Notes under the pieces: generated by a model
Told to the model about the DNA's origin: nothing
Database searches by the model: none
Seen by the model: only the letters and a program-made list of their open reading frames with translations
Source: Protula sp. h YS-2021
Taxonomy: Eukaryota; Annelida; Polychaeta; Sabellida; Serpulidae
NCBI GenBank assembly: GCA_949752745.1
Contig: OX457027.1
Span: forward strand, 60,724,859 to 60,788,858
Reading direction: 5' to 3'
DNA: 64,000 nucleotides
In this document: positions 54,330-64,000 of the stretch, one piece after another
How the letters are laid out: each line of letters starts with the position of its first letter
How positions within the stretch are numbered: position 1 is the stretch's first letter
Program-made: the position numbers and the translations under genes

Positions 54330-57300
54330 ATGAAGGAACCAATTGGAGAGATAACTAAGACAACAAAGCATCTACAGATTAATCCAGACTTGCAGAAAGA
54401 ACGCGACAAAGCGTCATTCAGCCCGCTGGAGCTTGTGCACATCCTTAACAAGGGTGAAGAAAACACCGTGAAGCGCAGGGAAATTTGTGCGTATAAGTGC
54501 ATTCTCATGTAGTCGCTCTTGTTAAAGCTTTGAGTACCACTTCATTTTATCATTTTTGTATGCGTATTTGTATGTACATATTCTCGTGCTATATTTTATC
54601 TGGTATGAACTGAATCCCGGACAGAAAGCCCCCTCCCCTAGCCCGGAGTTAGCTCCGAGTAGCTCTGACTTGTATAACATCGTGCATCTCTCTGTCAGAG
54701 CTACGAAGCCTTCCATTGCTCCACTAATAGGGATCAATTTCGTGTTTTCTGAGGCACGAATCCTGCATACCAGCCCTTATTATTCGAACATCTACAGAAA
54801 GTTCATGCCAAGTATGCCCTTTTTGTAAAGCAGGCACAGTTTTTAGTGAGCTGTATGTATTTGATTTGTTCATAAAAGTGCAGAAAAGATAGCTTCCGCA
54901 CCCACCTGTCAAATGTTTGTTTACATTCTGGCCTTTAAATGTCACGTGACCAAAGTCAAAGTGACCGAAAATTTAAATAAAGGGGTCATAGTTTATTTCT
55001 AAAATACATACTAAAATAGCTGATAGATGCAGAGTTAGGTATAAATTTATTTTGTATACCCACAATATTTGACTTTCTCTCTTTACGTTCTTTTTGAAAT
55101 ATCAACTTAAAAGTTTTTTGGTGGATAATTGCAAAAATTATTGTTACTATTTCACGTAATAAAGTGTGCTCCCTGTATACAAACAAATGTCAATTATTGC
55201 GGGAGGTTGGGGTTATTTCGGTATTATTTTCTTTTAAAGAAAGCGTAACACAGAAGTTGAAGTTGTATATGATTACCGTTGTACTTTGAGGGCCTTTAGC
55301 AATTGCCAATAAAACCTATGGGTCATTGAATCTCGCACAAAGTAGCCACAGGGGTGCCTCAAAGCGAGCGCAGTTTTACTTGCTTATCGTTATATAGCGA
55401 GGCTTTGAAGCGGTGCCTGGAAACTTTTTAGCGCACCGCTTCTTGGAGCTAGCCCAGAGTTAGTCCTAGATGACTGTTACCTGCGAGTAGAAAGACAGAA
55501 AGGGTCCACTGGGACTAGCCCAGAGTGTTATAGCACTAACATCTGCGCATGTTAGATTTGTAATTCTTTGTCCGCCGGTTGAGATGCCTTTACTGTCTGT
55601 TTCCATAACTGTGAAGAGGAATTCAGTGAATAAATACGGGGCACAACACAGGCTTGTCGGATTCCTTCTTTTATTTTTTATTTTTATTTCTTGCTTTGAT
55701 TCAGACTCAAGGTCCATATGTTGAATCTTCGCAATGCTTTTCGGTAATACATACTCTATCAACATGTTTACTATACACCAACGTTATATTTTAATATTTC
55801 TAGATGTTCAATTACCTGTTGGTATTGTTGCTGTCTGCTCCCTTTAGAGCTTCTCGATAATGCGGATATTATTCCCGTCCAAACCGATGCCAAATATTTT
55901 CTTCATATTCATAAAAAATTATGGAGAGCTTTATGTTTTTCTAAATGGACGCAGCAGTTGTCCTTAGGTTAAAATCCCTTCTCTGGTATCTTTTGCTTTT
56001 ATAAATGCACGTTGATTTCCCTTATTTTATAAATTTTGCTTTTTATTCTTCGAATGAATGAATTATTCTTCGAATGAATTTTATAATTGACTCATGAGGC
56101 AGATGGTTCTGTTTTCTGTATATGTCATTGCTTTTGACTTCTTAGTATTGGTCAAAATAGACTTTCATGTCGTCAGGTATGTATCCTGAATCGGGGATAG
56201 GACATCTCGCCATAAATCCAACTCGCCATACTTTTATACCAACTCGCCATACTTTTTTTATTACATTTTACACACCATTTTCATGAGAATGTCCTCTTTT
56301 ACTAAAGTCTAAGAGGCTAATTTCATGCTTTCCTTTCTTTTTTTTGCATGTTTAACTTAATGTTTTTGTTTTTTTTCTTGTTTTTTTTTTTTTGCTTCAG
56401 TTTTACACACCATTTTAAGTTTAGCAACAATGGATCGCTATTCCTTTAATTGCAATACAGGAAAGTAATTCAGTAAAACCGGGAGAGAAGCAATTAGTTG
56501 GAAATACACTGCAGTATAAGTGGGAGATATTGTGATTGTTCTTGAAATGAAATTACAATCCCACTATAAGCGGGAGAGATTGCAATTATTTTTGAAATGA
56601 AATTGCGATGGAGTGCTAGTGGGAGATGCTGTAATTATTTTTGAAATGAAATTGCAATTGAGTGTTAATGGGAGAGATTTCAATTATTTTTAAGTTAAAT
56701 TGTAATGGGGTGTTAATGGGAGAGACTGCAATTGTTCATAGTCATAGTTAACCAATGAGACCAGCAAAATGAAGAGAGAGCTCTGTCAGTGGGTAACCCG
56801 ACAGACCAATCACACTACGATACAGTGCAATTTTCCTGTATAAAAAGGGGAAATTTTTGGTCTTGAAATCAGTTCAACAAATCTGGATAAATAAATTTGT
56901 TTTTCCTTCTATTTCTTACTTTTAAAACCCCTTTACGATAGTAAACAATTTCCTTATACACGCACACTCTGTTTAGTTCTTGGATTTTACACACCATTTT
57001 TTGGTTGTAACCAATAAATATCCAAGGCCGAAAGGGCATTTGAAAAGTATGGCAAGCTGGCAAGACCTATGGCGAGTTGGTAAGCATTTCGGAAATTATG
57101 GCGAGTTGGTAAAGGGGAGTATGGCGAGTTGGCATCATGGCGAGTTGTCCGTACTCCTCCTGAATCATATATCCAATCAGTATGAATATACCTATCTATA
57201 ACCTGATTCTATGATTCTATCTAAGAGCAGTAAAATTTAATATTCAAAATGATCGGTCGTTCAGTGGGGAATACACTATATGTTACAAAACATTTCAGCT

Positions 57301-60300
57301 TTCTTTGCCTATTTAACAGATAAAACATTGTTCCAAAACCCGGTATTCCAACACGAAGATCAGTACATAGAGGATGTCTCAGAACGGTATGGCCGAGCCA
57401 TACAGAAGGCAACAACACTCTTTGAACTGGCAATTGAACACGGCTGGGAAACAGATGACCTGAGGACGGCACTGGGGTAAGCGTTGCTGTATTTTCGTTT
57501 ATTTATTTATTTACTCGTAATCATCATTAAGTAGCATTTTTGACTGCCAATTTGTTCGAAGTATTACACAAATAATGAGTACGAAATGCAAAACGAGACC
57601 AAAGACGTCAGTAAGAATAAAGCGATAAATGAATTGTCAGTGGACGAATTAACGAGCATGTATTATGGGTGCATTCAGCTGTGCTTAACTGTCAGTTTAA
57701 GATATAAATTTAAATTCAAACTTCAAATACGTACTGAAAGTTTTTTACCCCCTCAGAGCAAATGACATCAACGTAAAATTTCGTTGTTAAACACGTTCGT
57801 AAATTTCTTTTTCTATTGTTACTTTAATGTTTTAAAATGGTTGCTTTTAAGGGCTATTCATTACGATGTTGGGATTGGAGTTCATGGAGTGATGTTTGTC
57901 CCAACCATAGAACGATTGGGCACGGATTCACAAAAGGCCAAGTGGTTGCCTTTGGCAATGACGCTCAATGTTATTGGAACCTACGCTCAAACCGAAATGG
58001 GGCATGGTTTGTATTTTACTCACTCTTTACTAAATAAATAATTATCGTTGCATTTCAAACGTATTTCTTTCTTCTTTTGCGCTCTGAAAGATACGCACTG
58101 CCAAAAAATTAAATATAGACCTTTTTGGCAAAGTCAGTTTCTCGATAAAGTTTTCACGAACCAGCACTGGATTTAATAATTCAGTATGGCTGCAGGCATT
58201 CATTTTGAAGAAGTTCCATCGTTAATTGTGATGGCCGTTCACTACGTTTTGTGTGTTGACTTTTAGGTACATTCCTGCGCAATCTGCAAACAACTGCAAC
58301 GTATGATGTTAATACAGAAGAATTTGTTATGAACACTCCTTTTCCAGACGGCATGAAGTTTTGGCCAGGCGGGCGTAAGTCTCTACATGTCTCCACCAGA
58401 TTACAATCTTATGTTTTGTGATATTGCCCCTTCAGCTGGGAGAAATAGGGGAAAAACCCGGGATTTAGGGTTTCTCCCGGGGAGAAATGTTTCTCCCGGG
58501 GATAAATGGGGGAGAAACAGGGGAAAAACGTCGGGCATAAAAATTCTTTCAACGTTTATTTGCATTTTATTCCAAATTATTTAATAAACTGTCGTGTCAT
58601 CGACATTTGGCACATTTCTCTCACGTTTAGTGCATTTAGATGGGGATACTTTTGCAAGATGAGCTTTTGCCACCTGCCCGTCCCCGCAGTAAATGTATTT
58701 AGCATATGATTTTTCATCCTTCACAGACAAACTGAAGTGCTCCCAAACTTCATCTTTAGGTCTTCCTCCTTTAAACATTTTGAGTTGATAATTTAAAGGC
58801 AGCACAAAGACAACAATCGTAATTTGTTTGTAATGATAATGCCGTAAATTTTTTCAACCCTTCTGTAGTTGTTGAGGATTACTCACACCCTTAATCTCTA
58901 CATTTCCTGAGATATAAGGATTAAGATGTTTTGTTGAGGCGTAGCTCGGAGAGTAACTGAAAGATAGAGCAGGTCAGTACTTTGAAGCAGGCTGACAGAG
59001 AACGGACTTTTTCTTTGATCATGAGTAGAATAGTAAGGCATCTGCCTTGTAGTAAAAGAAAGAGAGTGGAAGCCTGAATAACAAATGTCGATCATACATT
59101 TGTGTATTCTTGCGGACAGCTTCATGCAATGCATTGTGGGTAACTGAGGGCATAATTAGCCATATTTGGAGTTTATCGCACTGTTTTATACCAATACAAA
59201 TTCTTCGATATTTAAGTTAAGTAATAGAAGTTTTTTAAACGGTAAAAACTATTTAAAGAACTAACTTTCTGGCATATGACAAGTAGGCTAAAATGTATTC
59301 AATCGGCCCAGAACAAGAAAAATACCCGGTTATATTTGGTATAAAACAGTGAGAAAAGATGCGTTTTGCCTCGACGCAAGCACTGGTACTTCTTGATCAC
59401 GTGATGAAAATGTTAATTCTCATTGGTGGATATGAGGTTGTGACGTGCACTTGTCCACAAGAATTCTAACGTGTACGTTAAGCCAGACAAAACAAAAGAA
59501 TAAAAAAGGGGGGAGAAACTACGGGAGAAACTGTGGGAGAAACGTATTTCTCCCCTGGGGTAAAAACCCGGTTTAAACCCAGGGTAAAAACCCTAATGGG
59601 AGAAGCCTGCCAACCCTGGCTGACATGCAGCAGATAGACTTATTTTCAGTGAACAAAAGGGCATGTTGGCCGCATTCCAAATTTTGGCCTTTAGTTTACG
59701 TTTTTTTTACGGGTCAACGTACACTGATGTTCACTCAAAGCACCATAACCTGTAATTAACGAAAGAACTAATCTGTAGTCCCCGGCGTTCGAATTGTCGA
59801 ATACCTACATGGTGCATTTTTAATAATTTTGCATGGTCTTATGTGATATAATAACATCATAACTTAAATCTGCTGTAACTTTCCAAGTTACAAGTTTTTC
59901 GTCCTTTTGTGTTTCAGTGGGCAAATCGGCCAATCATGCGGTTGTTATGGCCATGTTGAAAATCAGTGGAGTGAACCATGGCATGCAGGCGTTCATTGTA
60001 CCCATAAGGCGGAGAGACAACCACGAACCCTTGCCTGGTGGGTGCAGCCTTCCTGTAGGGGTTAACATCAGGGGTGCAGAGTAGGCAATTTAAGTGGACT
60101 ATCGATTAATCCTAGTTTGTCGATTATTAGTGCCAGGCCCTAACTCCATTATATTAAACAGAGATTGAGCTTTCCTCAGTTGAATGAGGTTTGTTCGTTT
60201 CGAGTGACAACGGATACGAACAACGATCTTATAGCTGGGTTTACATTTAAGGCGCACGTCAAAAATGTTAGAGACAATGTCAAAAAAATCTTAATGTGTC

Positions 60301-63300
60301 TGGGTTATTTCTGATTTCTTACTAACTTACTACTAATCTTTCTTACATATGAGTAATCTTGGATAGTTCTGAGCAGGTAGCCTCAACCATAGAAGTGTGT
60401 TTTTTTTTCGAGTATTTTAAAAAATGATTGGGTATTTTGTGTCTTTTAGGTGTGGAGGTTGGAGAGATTGGGCCTCGGCCTGGCCTTGTCTCAGCCGACA
60501 ATGGGTACATGATCCTGAGAAATGTTCGAATTCCCAGAGAAAACATGCTCATGAAGTATGCCCGAGTAAGTCACATCAATTCTTTACAACAGTGTGCCTT
60601 TCGATAAAGCTGTGGAACAGTTGTAAAATGTAATTAATGACCAAAAAATGCAAACACACAGTAGATTATTAGAACTTTGTTAGAACTTTTCTTTGTAATT
60701 GTTTTGATAATTGTACAAAAACCAAACACATATCAAATCGTTGGGTTCAAATTGAAGTTAAATCTGCTTTAGTATTGAACCCAAACAGTTACAGAATTTG
60801 TATTGTAAATTATACTGGTTAGATACCAATACACAGTTAGACACATTCATATTTCGAGAGGAAGAAATGCTGTGTGGATGGTTGAACGTTATCTTGGAAC
60901 TGACAGGTCTCAAAGGACGGGCGTTTGCATAAAGTGGGATCAGAGAAAGCAAACTACGGGTCAATGATGCTAGTCCGCGCCTATATCGTTGGCAACGCGG
61001 CCGATCAGATCTCGCAGGCTGTTACCATAGCAACGCGATATGCCTGTGTCAGGAGACAGTCGGAAATAAAGCCAGGGTTTGTGGTTTATTTTTCCGGTTT
61101 TTTTTTTTGAGCAATACAAGTTATAGCCAGTCACAGACTGGGCAGTATCCTTGGTAAATACCTCAGTAGACTTTGGATTGTGTTTGTTTGTACGGAGGAA
61201 TCATGGCGCCCGTGAATTGCTTACTCTTTATCCACTCTTTATCGAGAAAGATTCTGCCTTCTCTTGAAAAAATGCAACCAAGAGGAGGCGTTGAGCATTG
61301 CTAAAGACATGTTTTTCCTGCAGTATTTTTCTCCACAAGTTGATACGGGCTGATTTTATACATTACCTATCTGTTTGCGCTTGGACAGCATTATAGTGGT
61401 AAAGTACTATATTTATATTACAGCGCTCAAGAAGTCCAGATAATAGATTTCCAAACCCAGCAGGAAAAGCTGTTTCCAAATATTGCCTTGGCATATGCGC
61501 TACATTTTACAAGGCGTTACATGTTAAACATTTACCACACAATCGATAACATGGAACTTAAAAAGGGCGTCTTCAAAAGCGTCCCTGAGGTGAGACTCTT
61601 CACACATGTTTGTCATCTGTAGAAAATTTCCCAATGAATTGTATTTCTTTTTGTATTAACTGAAACTGACTTACACATCGGACTGTTAAGCGGATGTTTC
61701 CGGATAGCTCCTATAGTTATGATATCGCAGAACTAGATGAATTACTCGGAGTTAAAATTAAAGCCTGAATCAGCTTCCGACACCGGACGTCGTCATTGCA
61801 TGACGTCACCATAACGCAATGGCTGTGACGGTCTGGTGAACTTTGCAAGTGCAGTCTGTCAGCGATTTAAAAAACTCGCCGGTTTAACATTTTCTCACAC
61901 AAATGTATTTTTTTTTAACTTTTAGGTTTTATATTCCGGAATAAATAAACACAGTTTATTAAGCCTAAAAGTTAAAAAAAAAAACAATACATTTTTGTGA
62001 GAAAATGTTAAACTGGTGAATAAATAAACACAGTAAAGAAACATTTTGACAAGTTTGACATTTTGGTGTTCATTTTGAAATGTTATTGATTGATTTTTTT
62101 TTTTGTTTAGCTACACAGCCAGTCAGCAGGACTGAAGGCTTATTGCTCCGATCTGGCAGCGGAAGGAACCGAAGTGCTTCGGCGGTCGTGTGGGGGCCAT
62201 GGTTACCTCTTGTCTAGCGGCCTGGGTCCCCTGGCAGCAGACACCCAGGCCGGGGTCACTTATGAGGGAGAGAACACGGTCATGTACCTTCAGACCGCCA
62301 GGTAACAAGCTGGGAGACTGAATTTCTCAACCTGGTTTTAGACCAGAGTTCCAGAAGTGTATTCATGCAAAACCAGGTCTGGACCGTTGTGTTCTGCTCA
62401 TCAGCTGGTGTTTGAGCGTCTCGGGTGTTGATTGTCTTTTGTGTTCCCAACAGATTTTGCTTATGTTTTAGGCGATTCCAAGTTAATGGGGATATGCTAA
62501 ATGCCACCCGCCCCCCCCCCCCAAAAAAAAAAGAGAAACGGGAGCCAGGCCTTAGGTAGGAGTTGCCATTGCATTTTTTATGAGAGGCGGGGTCTAATGT
62601 CGATTTGAAATGATGATACAAATGCTCAGTGAGCAGCATCAATGAAGGCTAAACTTGCTGTCCCAATAAAATTGCACATCTGATGATCTATTTCATTGGA
62701 GTATTCACAACTCGCCATAATGCCAACTCGCCATACTCCCCCATACCAACTCGCCATAAACCAAGTCGCCATAATTTCCGAAATGCTTACCAACTCGCCG
62801 TAGGTCTGTCCAGCTCGCCATACTTTTCAAATGCCCTTTCGGCCTTGTATATATATTGGTTAAAACCGAAAAATGGTGTGTAAAATACAGGAACTAAACA
62901 GTGTGCGTGTATAAGGAAATTGTTTACTGTCGAAAACGGGTTTTAAAAAGTAAGAAATAGAAGGAAAAACAAATTTATTTATCCAGATTTGTTGAACTGA
63001 TTTCAAGACTAAAAATTTACTCCCTTTATACAGGAAAATTGCACTGTGTCGTAGTGTGATTGGTCTGTCGGGTTACCCAGTGACAGAGCTCTCTCTTCAT
63101 TTTGCTAGTCTCATTGGTTAACTATGACTATGAACAATTCAAATCTCTCCCATTAACACTCCATTACAATTTAACTTAAAAAATAATTGAAATCTCTGAC
63201 ATTAACACTCAGTTGCAATTTCATTTCAAAAATAATTGCAATATCTCCCACTAGAACTCCTTTGCAATTTCATTTAAAAAATAATTGCAATCTCTCCCGC

Positions 63301-63774
63301 TCATAGTGGGATTTCAATTTCATTTGAAGAACAGTTACAATATTTCCCACTTATACTCCAGTGTATTTCCAACTAATTGCTTCTCTGCCGGTTTTACTGA
63401 ATTACTTTCATGTATTTCAATTAAAGGAATTGCGATCCATTGTTGCTAAACTTAAAATGGTGTGTAAAACTGAAGCAAAAAAAAGAAAAAGCTTTAAGTT
63501 AAACATGCATAAAAATGAAAGCATGAAATTAGACTTTAAGTAAAAGAGGTTGGAGTTATGGCGAGATGTCCTGACCCCATTTCATTAATCACCTGCACCT
63601 TTTTTCCCCTTGCAGATATTTAATAAAGAGTTTCGCCAATGCTGCCAGTGGGGAGAGCTTAACGTGGTCGGTGAAGTATTTGTCGAGAGAACCGGGAGTG
63701 CCTTTGTTCCAAACAACCAAGGATTTTTTGGATTTAAGCAAGCTAACACAAGCCTGTGAAAGGAGAGCTTATTT
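54330..63774 (+). CDS. ACOX1: Peroxisomal acyl-coenzyme A oxidase, first ten coding exons (3' end outside window)
   Basis: The exons are 54330-54486, 57320-57476, 57852-58006, 58267-58374, 59918-60037, 60450-60565, 60907-61076, 61424-61589, 62111-62301 and 63616-63774. All are in phase with GT-AG introns and give about 499 aa of the usual ~660. The N-terminal N-P-D-L-Q-K-E-R-D and F-Q-H-E-D segments are followed by [11 protein letters not shown] (~147-158, FAD/acyl binding), [32 protein letters not shown] and T-Y-E-G-E-N-T-V. The glutamate at about 435 in the last motif corresponds to the catalytic base of the family. The enzyme oxidises acyl-CoA to trans-2-enoyl-CoA with FAD and makes H2O2, the first step of peroxisomal beta-oxidation. 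The ATG at 54330 gives the conserved N-terminus; no upstream in-frame ATG exists. ACOX1 versus ACOX2 is not settled. The peroxisomal targeting tail is not in view. Confidence 0.93.
54890..55450 (-). repeat. Dispersed repeat A, reverse copy, in acyl-CoA oxidase intron 1
   Basis: The reverse complement matches 27830-28345 along its length, including GCGGTGCGC, CCTCGCTATAT, TTCAATGACCCATA, CCCGCAATAATTG and the GACTTTGGTCACGTGACATTTAAAGG block. Directly beside it (55485-55515) is a piece of the MITE end seen at 51.6 kb. Confidence 0.75.
56193..57157 (+). mobile_element. Foldback MULE-like element, family 3, in acyl-CoA oxidase intron 1
   Basis: A perfect 9-bp direct repeat, TCCTGAATC, flanks the element (56184-56192 and 57158-57166). 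The ends, GGGGATAGGACATCTCGCC and (reverse complement) GGAGTACGGACAACTCGCC, continue into tandem, irregularly spaced copies of CCAACTCGCCATA. The interior has four to five ~55-bp direct repeats (GGGAGAGATTGCAATTATTTTTGAAATGAAATT variants). A second copy in opposite orientation lies in intron 9. Confidence 0.85.
58581..58780 (-). pseudogene. Eroded BED-finger N-terminus of a hAT-type transposase
   Basis: A minus-strand frame has [11 protein letters not shown], then A-K-Y-I-Y-C-G and a final S-K-C, the layout of the BED zinc finger that opens many hAT transposases. The first zinc cysteine is replaced by Tyr and the terminal histidine is missing, so the finger should not fold normally. The frame stops soon after. 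It lies inside the hAT-like element. Confidence 0.5.
59100..59460 (-). repeat. Dispersed repeat B, uninterrupted copy
   Basis: The reverse complement matches 29000-29660 minus its nested 290-bp insertion. It lies inside the hAT-like element, so repeat B is probably the interior of that transposon family. Confidence 0.7.
61880..62016. repeat. Long palindrome in acyl-CoA oxidase intron 8
   Basis: Arms of about 46-54 bp (61880-61925 and 61963-62016) read GTTTAACATTTTCTCACA...TTAACTTTTAGG and its complement. The 37-bp loop contains TTCCGGAATAAATAAACAC, and the AATAAATAAACACAG string recurs just after the right arm. It looks like a small MITE. Confidence 0.8.
62698..63578 (-). mobile_element. Foldback MULE-like element, family 3, inverted copy in acyl-CoA oxidase intron 9
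   Basis: An 8-bp direct repeat, ATTTCATT, flanks the element (62690-62697 and 63579-63586); extending to 9 bp gives one mismatch. Along its length it is the reverse complement of the copy at 56.19-57.16 kb, with the same CAACTCGCCATA arrays at both ends and the same ~55-bp interior repeats. The ends GGAGTATTCACAACTCGCC and GGGGTCAGGACATCTCGCC confirm the boundaries. Confidence 0.85.
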
Positions 63775-64000
63775 GTGAGTCGGCTTATTTGTTCATATTT
63801 TTTCAGATTTAAGCCTAAACAGTAAAGAAATAAATGGCAAATCTTCATCGGATTCAAGTCTTGATTATTCCACAAATTAAGCCGAATAATGAAACGAAGA
63901 TTTTATTTTTGATCACTCGAAGAATTAAGCAAATCGATATTGAATAGCTACACAGGGTCGATTTCACAACTTAAGTCTAGGCCTGATTTGGAGCACACTC
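63775..64000. other. Start of acyl-CoA oxidase intron 10
   Basis: A GTGAGT donor begins at 63775. The next exon is not reached before the window ends. Confidence 0.8.

Larger units (their letters stand above)
58433..59622. mobile_element. hAT-like element in acyl-CoA oxidase intron 4
   Basis: About 1.19 kb is bounded by CAGCTGGGAGAAATAGGGG at the left and, read inward from the right, CAGCCAGGGTTGGCAGGCTTCTCCC. Several TTTCTCCC / GGGAGAAA and AAAACCCGG motifs are mirrored between the two ends (58470-58530 and 59510-59600). CAG ends plus an internal BED-type fragment suggest hAT. No target duplication could be confirmed. Confidence 0.6.

Overview
The window is nuclear DNA from an animal, most likely an invertebrate bilaterian. 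The evidence is AT-rich sequence, four split genes with GT-AG (and two apparent GC-AG) introns, genes separated by 1.6-14 kb, and introns filled with DNA transposons, tRNA-derived SINEs and tandem arrays. Peroxisomal acyl-CoA oxidase and BLOC-1 subunit 4 are eukaryotic families. The array type that ends in a short ACAGAC-like tract plus a hairpin recalls the pearl/HINE elements of bivalves and other lophotrochozoans, so a lophotrochozoan is my best guess. The phylum cannot be settled from this sequence.

Layout. 1-14.6 kb has no host gene. It holds a Mutator-like (MULE) element with a broken transposase fragment (1002-1785), a palindromic transposon-like segment (about 5.19-5.79 kb), a ~150-bp satellite (6.2-8.5 kb) and an array rich in nuclear-receptor-like half-sites (8.74-9.35 kb). 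14.6-18.7 kb (minus) is a five-coding-exon gene for a ~631-residue nuclear-looking protein with a divergent RFX-type winged helix. A cluster of X-box motifs, the site type RFX proteins bind, lies about 0.8-1 kb upstream. 19.7-32.6 kb is repeat territory: a 120-bp tandem duplication, a ~178-bp array split by a Tigger/pogo element, and dispersed repeats. 32.6-38.9 kb (plus) is a complete six-exon magnesium-dependent phosphatase 1 gene (MDP1). 43.6-52.7 kb (minus) is BLOC1S4/cappuccino. 54.3-64 kb (plus) carries the first ten coding exons of a peroxisomal acyl-CoA oxidase whose 3' end lies beyond the window.

The gene models were assembled by hand. Every exon junction listed keeps the reading frame, and the recovered lengths (MDP1 164 aa, BLOC1S4 ~216 aa, acyl-CoA oxidase first ~499 aa) agree with the families. 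The genes are functionally unrelated: a small HAD phosphatase, a lysosome-related-organelle biogenesis subunit, a peroxisomal beta-oxidation enzyme and a putative nuclear regulator. BLOC1S4 and the oxidase are divergent with about 1.6 kb between their coding starts.

The most unusual content is a set of foldback-type elements. Four copies from three unrelated sequence families have termini built from tandem copies of a short motif, arranged as inverted repeats and flanked by 8-10-bp target duplications. They sit in MDP1 intron 4, just downstream of MDP1, and in acyl-CoA oxidase introns 1 and 9. Their target-site length and architecture match the Drosophila FB and sea-urchin TU elements, i.e. 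non-autonomous MULEs.
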